Of a stretch of 38,226 nucleotides of DNA, positions 34,194 through 38,226 are shown in pieces (position 1 is the first letter of the stretch; every line of letters starts with the position of its first letter). Source of the DNA: Candidatus Omnitrophota bacterium (lineage in GTDB: Bacteria; Hinthialibacterota; Hinthialibacteria; Hinthialibacterales; Hinthialibacteraceae). The translations under genes were made by a program, and so were the position numbers. A model generated the notes under the pieces. It had not been told where the DNA came from. It worked only from the letters and a program-made list of their open reading frames with translations, and did not search any database. The DNA is taken from assembly GCA_003598175.1 (NCBI GenBank), contig QZKN01000152.1, positions 1-38,226 of the forward strand, written 5' to 3'.

Positions 34194-36593
34194 ATGCATG
34201 GTTGGAAAATCATATCCCTATTCCTGTTTTGTTCTGTTTTGAATGGCGCTTTCCTCTGCGTTACCGTTGCGAGTGACGACGCGATCACGCTTGCCGGCCA
34301 ATCCGAACCGCCGCAAGAAGAAATGACGTTGTGGTATCGCCGACCGGCGCAGGATTGGCTGGAGGCGCTGCCGATCGGCAACGGCCGATTGGGCGGCATG
34401 GTGTTCGGAGGGATTCCGGAAGAACGAATTCAGTTGAATGAGGATACGCTGTGGTCCGGCCCCATCGCGAATCGGGATCGAGTGGGCGCGTATAAACATC
34501 TGGCCGAAGCCCGGCGTTTGATATTCGAAGGGAAATACAAAGAAGGCCAGGATCTCATGCAAAAAGAGTTTCTGGGGCCGCGCATTGCGCCGATGGGGTA
34601 CCAGACGCTCGGCGATCTCACACTTCGCTTTCCCACCGGTAAAGAGATCACCAATTATCTTCGTGAATTGAATCTTGACACGGCGATTGCGCGGGTTCGT
34701 TATCGCGACGGCGACGCTGTGTTTACCCGCGAAGTGTTTTCCCGCCCGATCGATCAGGCGCTTGTGGTTCGCTTGACCTGTGATCAACCTGCACGCCTTA
34801 CACTCGACGTGAATTTGTCGCGTCCGGAAAACGCCGTGATTTCTCCGATGGGTCCCGATCGGCTCGCCATGAGCGGCAGGGTGGATAAAGGCAAACCGAC
34901 GGAAGGAGTGCAATTCGAAGCCCGTTTGCAAGCAAAGGTCAACGGCGGAAAGGTGTTCACAGATGAGAGTGGCCTTCACATCGAGAAAGCGAATAGCGTG
35001 ACGTTATTCCTGACGGCGGCAACGTCTTATCGCGAAAAAAATCCTGCTCGCGTTTGTGAAAACCAACTCGCACATGTCATCAAAAGACCATTTGAGGCCA
35101 TTCGCGACGAACACATACGCGAACATCAAAAATTGTTCCGCCGCGTCGCCTTGAATCTCGGCAAGACCGAGGCCATCCATTTACCGACGGATCAGCGGCT
35201 CGAAGCCGTAAAAAACGGCAGCGAAGATCCGCAGCTGATCGCATTGTATTTTCAATACGGCCGTTATCTGCTCATCAGCTGCTCGCGACCCGGTTGTTTG
35301 CCGTCCAATCTGCAAGGATTATGGAACCATCACATCGAAGCGCCGTGGAATAGCGATTACCATATCAACATCAATATTCAAATGAACTATTGGCCGGCTG
35401 AATTATGCAATTTGTCTGAATGCCATGAACCGTTCTTCGATCTCATCGACAATCTGCTGACCCACGGGCGAAAAACCGCGCGCGATGTCTACGGCTGCAG
35501 AGGCTTCGTTGCGCACCATACCACCGATGCGTGGTTTTGGACGTCGCCGATCGGCCAGGTCGGTTATGGCATGTGGACGCTGGGCGCGGCCTGGTGTTGC
35601 CAGCATTTGTGGGAACATTATCAATTTACCGGCGACTGTGATTTTCTGAAAAATCGCGCTTATCCGATCATGAAGGAAGCCGCCGAGTTTTTTCTCGATT
35701 TTCTTTGCGAAGATCCCAAAACCGGAAAATTGGTATCCGGTCCGTCCACTTCGCCGGAAAATAGTTTTCGAACCAAAGATGGACAAGTAGCCAATTTAAC
35801 GATGGGTTGCGCAATAGATCAGGAAATCATATGGGATTTGTTTACCTTCTGCATCCAAGCCGCTGAAATTCTCGGGATGAATGATGAATTTGACAAACAA
35901 GTGCGCACCGCTCGTGAACGGTTGGCTAGACCGATGATCGGCTCTGACGGCAGACTGATGGAATGGAGCGAGGAATTCGAAGAACCCGAACCCGGCCACC
36001 GCCATGTTTCCCATCTTTACGCATTACATCCCGGCAACCAAATCACCTTGCGGCAAACGCCCGAACTGGCCGCGGCGGCGCGTAAATCACTGGAATATCG
36101 CCTGGCCCACGGCGGCGGGCACACAGGCTGGAGCCGCGCCTGGATGATCAATTTCTGGGCGCGCCTGGAAGAAGCGGAAACAGCGTATGACAATGTATTG
36201 GCCTTGCTGCGAAAATCGACGCTCACTAACCTGTTCGACAATCACCCGCCGTTTCAAATCGACGGCAACTACGGCGGCTGCGCGGGGATCGCGGAAATGC
36301 TATTGCAAAGCCATGCGGGTGAGATTCACCTGTTGCCAGCCCTGCCGCGGGCATGGGCGAACGGCCGTCTGAAGGGATTACGCGCCCGCGGCGGATTCGA
36401 AGTGGATATGGAATGGAAGGATGGTATACTTGCGAAAGCTGTGATTCATTCATTGGTGGGGAAAGAATGCCGAATTCGAGCGATTTCACAATTATCCGTC
36501 ACATCGAATGGCGAAGTGGTCCATAGTGAATGTCCGGAAGATTCTGTCACTATTTTTCCGACAAACGCCGGATCAATATACAATCTTCAATGA
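34194..36593 (+). CDS. GH95 alpha-L-fucosidase (or L-galactosidase) family protein
   Basis: A 799-residue glycoside hydrolase with a signal peptide ([20 protein letters not shown], cleavage near VAS). The GH95 N-terminal beta domain begins [20 protein letters not shown] and [20 protein letters not shown]. The (alpha/alpha)6 domain shows [20 protein letters not shown], then [18 protein letters not shown], whose Asn pair belongs to the catalytic site in characterised members. [11 protein letters not shown] carries the catalytic Glu and [17 protein letters not shown] a conserved C-terminal motif. Length is normal for the family. AAAGGAG lies about 12 bases before the ATG; a TTG start at 34167 would have no site. 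It would release fucose or L-galactose from side chains in the periplasm. Confidence 0.9.
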   Translation: MHGWKIISLFLFCSVLNGAFLCVTVASDDAITLAGQSEPPQEEMTLWYRRPAQDWLEALPIGNGRLGGMVFGGIPEERIQLNEDTLWSGPIANRDRVGAYKHLAEARRLIFEGKYKEGQDLMQKEFLGPRIAPMGYQTLGDLTLRFPTGKEITNYLRELNLDTAIARVRYRDGDAVFTREVFSRPIDQALVVRLTCDQPARLTLDVNLSRPENAVISPMGPDRLAMSGRVDKGKPTEGVQFEARLQAKVNGGKVFTDESGLHIEKANSVTLFLTAATSYREKNPARVCENQLAHVIKRPFEAIRDEHIREHQKLFRRVALNLGKTEAIHLPTDQRLEAVKNGSEDPQLIALYFQYGRYLLISCSRPGCLPSNLQGLWNHHIEAPWNSDYHININIQMNYWPAELCNLSECHEPFFDLIDNLLTHGRKTARDVYGCRGFVAHHTTDAWFWTSPIGQVGYGMWTLGAAWCCQHLWEHYQFTGDCDFLKNRAYPIMKEAAEFFLDFLCEDPKTGKLVSGPSTSPENSFRTKDGQVANLTMGCAIDQEIIWDLFTFCIQAAEILGMNDEFDKQVRTARERLARPMIGSDGRLMEWSEEFEEPEPGHRHVSHLYALHPGNQITLRQTPELAAAARKSLEYRLAHGGGHTGWSRAWMINFWARLEEAETAYDNVLALLRKSTLTNLFDNHPPFQIDGNYGGCAGIAEMLLQSHAGEIHLLPALPRAWANGRLKGLRARGGFEVDMEWKDGILAKAVIHSLVGKECRIRAISQLSVTSNGEVVHSECPEDSVTIFPTNAGSIYNLQ

Positions 36594-36641
36594 TTGTATG
36601 TACACATTCATTTATAAAAAACAGATTGGAATTGAATACCA

Positions 36642-37433
36642 ATGATGTCCGGCATTCTCGAAGAAATTATTCAGCATAAAAAGATCGATGTCGAATCGCG
36701 AAAACGAGCGCGCCCATTGGAAACGCTGATCGAAGCCGCGGCCGCCGTTCCTCCCGCGCGAGATTTTCCCGCCGCGTTGCAGCGCGGCGACGGACCGGTG
36801 AAATTGCTGGCGGAAATCAAAGCGGCGTCGCCATCGGCCGGCGTCATTCGCGAATTGTTCGATGCCGCGGAAATCGCGTTGGTATATGAATCCTGTGGCG
36901 CAGCCGCCGTGTCGGTTTTGACGGATTTCAAATATTTTGCCGGAACCTATGACCATCTGCGTCAGGCCAAGGCCGCCGTTTCCGTCCCCGTTCTGCGAAA
37001 AGATTTTACCATCGACGCCTATCAGCTGTACGAAAGCAAGGTGATCGGCGCTGACGCCGTTTTGTTGATGGCGCAGGTGTTGGATGAAGAAACATACGTT
37101 GATTTGCTGCAATTGGCGACTCAATTAGGCCTGCACGTTCTCGCCGAAGGACACACGTCCGAGCAAATACGTTTTCTGGCGTCCATCGGCGCGCAAACCA
37201 TCGGCATCAACAACCGTGATTTTCGCACCATGACCGTAGATATTCGCCATACGCTGCGAAATCGCCGTCTCGTCCCCGACGATCGCGTACTCGTCAGCCA
37301 AAGCGGGATTTCCACGCGCGGCGAAGTGACGCTATTGCAGGGAGCGGGAGTGGATGCGATTCAGGTCGGCACCTCGCTCATGCGGAATGCGGATATCAAG
37401 GATTCCTTTCATGCGTTAACGGGGAAACGGTAA
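36642..37433 (+). CDS. trpC: indole-3-glycerol phosphate synthase
   Basis: A 263-residue TIM-barrel enzyme of tryptophan synthesis that turns CdRP into indole-3-glycerol phosphate. The family blocks are all present: LLAEIKAASPSAGVI with Glu and Lys, VLRKDFTIDAYQLYESKVIG with the catalytic Lys, GADAVLLMAQ, LAEGHT with the second Glu, GINNRDF and VGTSLMRN. The segment usually written SESGI reads SQSGIS here, so the conserved Glu is Gln (codon CAA). Either of two ATGs (36642, 36645) may be the start; the ribosome site is weak. It is alone, without other trp genes, 48 bases after the GH95 gene. Confidence 0.9.
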   Translation: MMSGILEEIIQHKKIDVESRKRARPLETLIEAAAAVPPARDFPAALQRGDGPVKLLAEIKAASPSAGVIRELFDAAEIALVYESCGAAAVSVLTDFKYFAGTYDHLRQAKAAVSVPVLRKDFTIDAYQLYESKVIGADAVLLMAQVLDEETYVDLLQLATQLGLHVLAEGHTSEQIRFLASIGAQTIGINNRDFRTMTVDIRHTLRNRRLVPDDRVLVSQSGISTRGEVTLLQGAGVDAIQVGTSLMRNADIKDSFHALTGKR

Positions 37434-37477
37434 TTGGATGTCTTGTTTATTCGCCGGCCTTATCCATCGGCGGTTCT

Positions 37478-37684
37478 TCATGCGTTTGAATCCGCCTGCC
37501 TTGCTGCTTGGCTGCCTTCATAAATCGCCAAATCTTCATGCAGGTGTGCAATCATCTTGCGGATGCCAGCCTTGGTGAATCCTTTGGAACCGATCGGATG
37601 GGTTTGTTGCAACCGTTCCAGTCGTTCTTCAAGCAGGCGAATTTCTTCCTGCGCTTTCTGATATTCGATTTGATTGGCAATCAT
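37478..37684 (-). CDS. small antitoxin-like helical protein paired with DUF6932
   Basis: A 68-residue, mostly helical charged protein, starting MIANQIEYQKAQEEIRLLEE. This opening resembles the N-terminal helical part of XRE-type antitoxin-like proteins (N-x-x-EY-x-x-x-K/A-Q). The C-terminal helix-turn-helix of those longer proteins is absent, so it is a short form or a different family. The start overlaps the upstream stop (ATGA) and has GGAGG eight bases before, giving tight translational coupling to the DUF6932 gene. An antitoxin role is inference from this arrangement. Confidence 0.6.
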   Translation of the reverse strand: MIANQIEYQKAQEEIRLLEERLERLQQTHPIGSKGFTKAGIRKMIAHLHEDLAIYEGSQAARQADSNA

Positions 37685-38109
37685 AATTCGACCTCCACGA
37701 GACCTTTCCGTCGCCCGTCGAATTCACGAGTACGGCTGAAGAATTCTACCCAATCTTCCCAGTCGTTTTCATCTTCGGCTGCGAATATCTCTTCCGGGCG
37801 ACGAGTCGAAAGACTTTCTACCAATTCCATCGCCGCGGCGACGCCTTCCGCGATTTGATGTTCGAAATTAGAGGGTAATAATATTACGGCGTCAATATCG
37901 TTTGGTTCATCTTTTGCTGTGATAAAACTTCCATTGATCAACAATCGTCTCGCACCGATCTGTCTGGCAAGCGCGATCCTGTGGCGTACTCGAAGAATTA
38001 AGCGTCTTCGCCGGCGATTTAGCGTTCCAAATCGGAACGTGATTTGCGCTTCCGTGACGCAATACAAACCTTCCGGCAAGTAGCCATCCTCTCGAAATTG
38101 CGGAATCAT
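37681..38109 (-). CDS. DUF6932 (nucleotidyltransferase-fold) protein, toxin-like
   Basis: A 142-residue protein. The start at 38109 gives MIPQFREDGYLPEGLYCVTE, the usual opening of DUF6932 proteins (MIP-x-F-x-x-x-G-x-LP-x-G), and has AGGA a few bases upstream; an ATG at 38127 is less likely. The centre carries GARRLLINGSFITAKDEPND and IDAVILLP, matching the GS(x)n-D-x-D-type core of minimal nucleotidyltransferases (Gly-Ser then Asp-x-Asp, here NDIDAV). It ends EFDGRRKGLVEVEL, also typical. It overlaps the small helical gene by four bases. The module resembles MNT-type toxin-antitoxin pairs; which partner is toxic cannot be told here. Confidence 0.7.
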   Translation of the reverse strand: MIPQFREDGYLPEGLYCVTEAQITFRFGTLNRRRRRLILRVRHRIALARQIGARRLLINGSFITAKDEPNDIDAVILLPSNFEHQIAEGVAAAMELVESLSTRRPEEIFAAEDENDWEDWVEFFSRTREFDGRRKGLVEVEL

Positions 38110-38131
38110 CGAATCCTGCGGCGCCATTGTT

Positions 38132-38177
38132 GGCAACGCTCAAAAAGTGAGCCATTCATCGTTATATTTTTGAGCCA
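38132..38177. repeat. two 23-base tandem repeats ending in TGAGCCA
   Basis: Units 38132-38154 and 38155-38177 share 13 of 23 positions, including the 3' TGAGCCA and a CA-x-CG-x-T block. They lie upstream of the DUF6932 gene. They could be an operator or a transposase-binding end such as IS21-type elements carry. The window ends 49 bases later. Confidence 0.5.
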
Positions 38178-38226
38178 CTTTTTTAGAAGTGTTTTATCAA
38201 TAACTGTGTTAGTTTTCCAGTCTGGC

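Overview
The window reads as a chromosomal fragment, roughly half GC, from an uncultured free-living bacterium of the Planctomycetes/Sumerlaeota/Hydrogenedentota type. No marker gene fixes the phylum. The hints are short type IV pseudopilins with an FTLIELLIVVAIIG N-terminus, Tat-signal Gfo/Idh/MocA oxidoreductases, DUF1080-like and GH95 proteins, large secreted beta-propeller proteins, an ECF sigma/anti-sigma pair, and many short palindromic intergenic repeats. No tRNA, rRNA or CRISPR array was seen.

Layout. 1-1900 is a decayed accessory stretch: a DUF2283 gene, a DUF433 gene, a small antitoxin-like gene beside a MazF/PemK remnant broken at both ends, and a frameshifted DprA-like remnant lying between two palindromic repeats. 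1902-5278 (minus) is an operon of ECF sigma factor, membrane anti-sigma factor and an exported protein built of STN/secretin-N-like domains without a secretin pore. 5437-7893 (minus) is a secreted protein with a duplicated C-terminal module. 8260-16756 (plus) is a tightly packed five-gene operon: Tat-exported propeller, cytosolic propeller-like protein, class III aminotransferase, Ca-binding-repeat exported protein and tandem-domain esterase. A DUF1080-like secreted protein follows, then thiO on the minus strand.

19291-29795 carries a secreted alpha/alpha-toroid protein, a pseudopilin diverging from an SGNH esterase, an exported protein of unknown role, a Tat Gfo/Idh/MocA oxidoreductase, a ceramidase-like hydrolase, a sugar-isomerase TIM barrel, a second pseudopilin, then an IS4-type transposase remnant and a frameshifted PIN-toxin remnant. 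The gaps at 24123-24426, 25744-25982 and 27357-27634 are packed with copies of the same repeat families. 29797-33893 (minus) holds an enolase-superfamily enzyme, a second Tat-type Gfo/Idh/MocA protein and a sodium:solute symporter, divergent from a GH95 fucosidase. A lone trpC follows. The window ends with a DUF6932 nucleotidyltransferase-like/antitoxin-like pair and tandem repeats that may be an operator or an IS terminus.

How the genes fit together (inference): many products are exported hydrolases, esterases, oxidoreductases and sugar-binding-like proteins beside one symporter and cytosolic sugar-acid enzymes. This suggests a scavenger of complex, probably fucose-containing and acylated glycans. 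The least explained parts are the five-gene operon at 8260-16756 and the STN/secretin-N protein under the ECF sigma factor.
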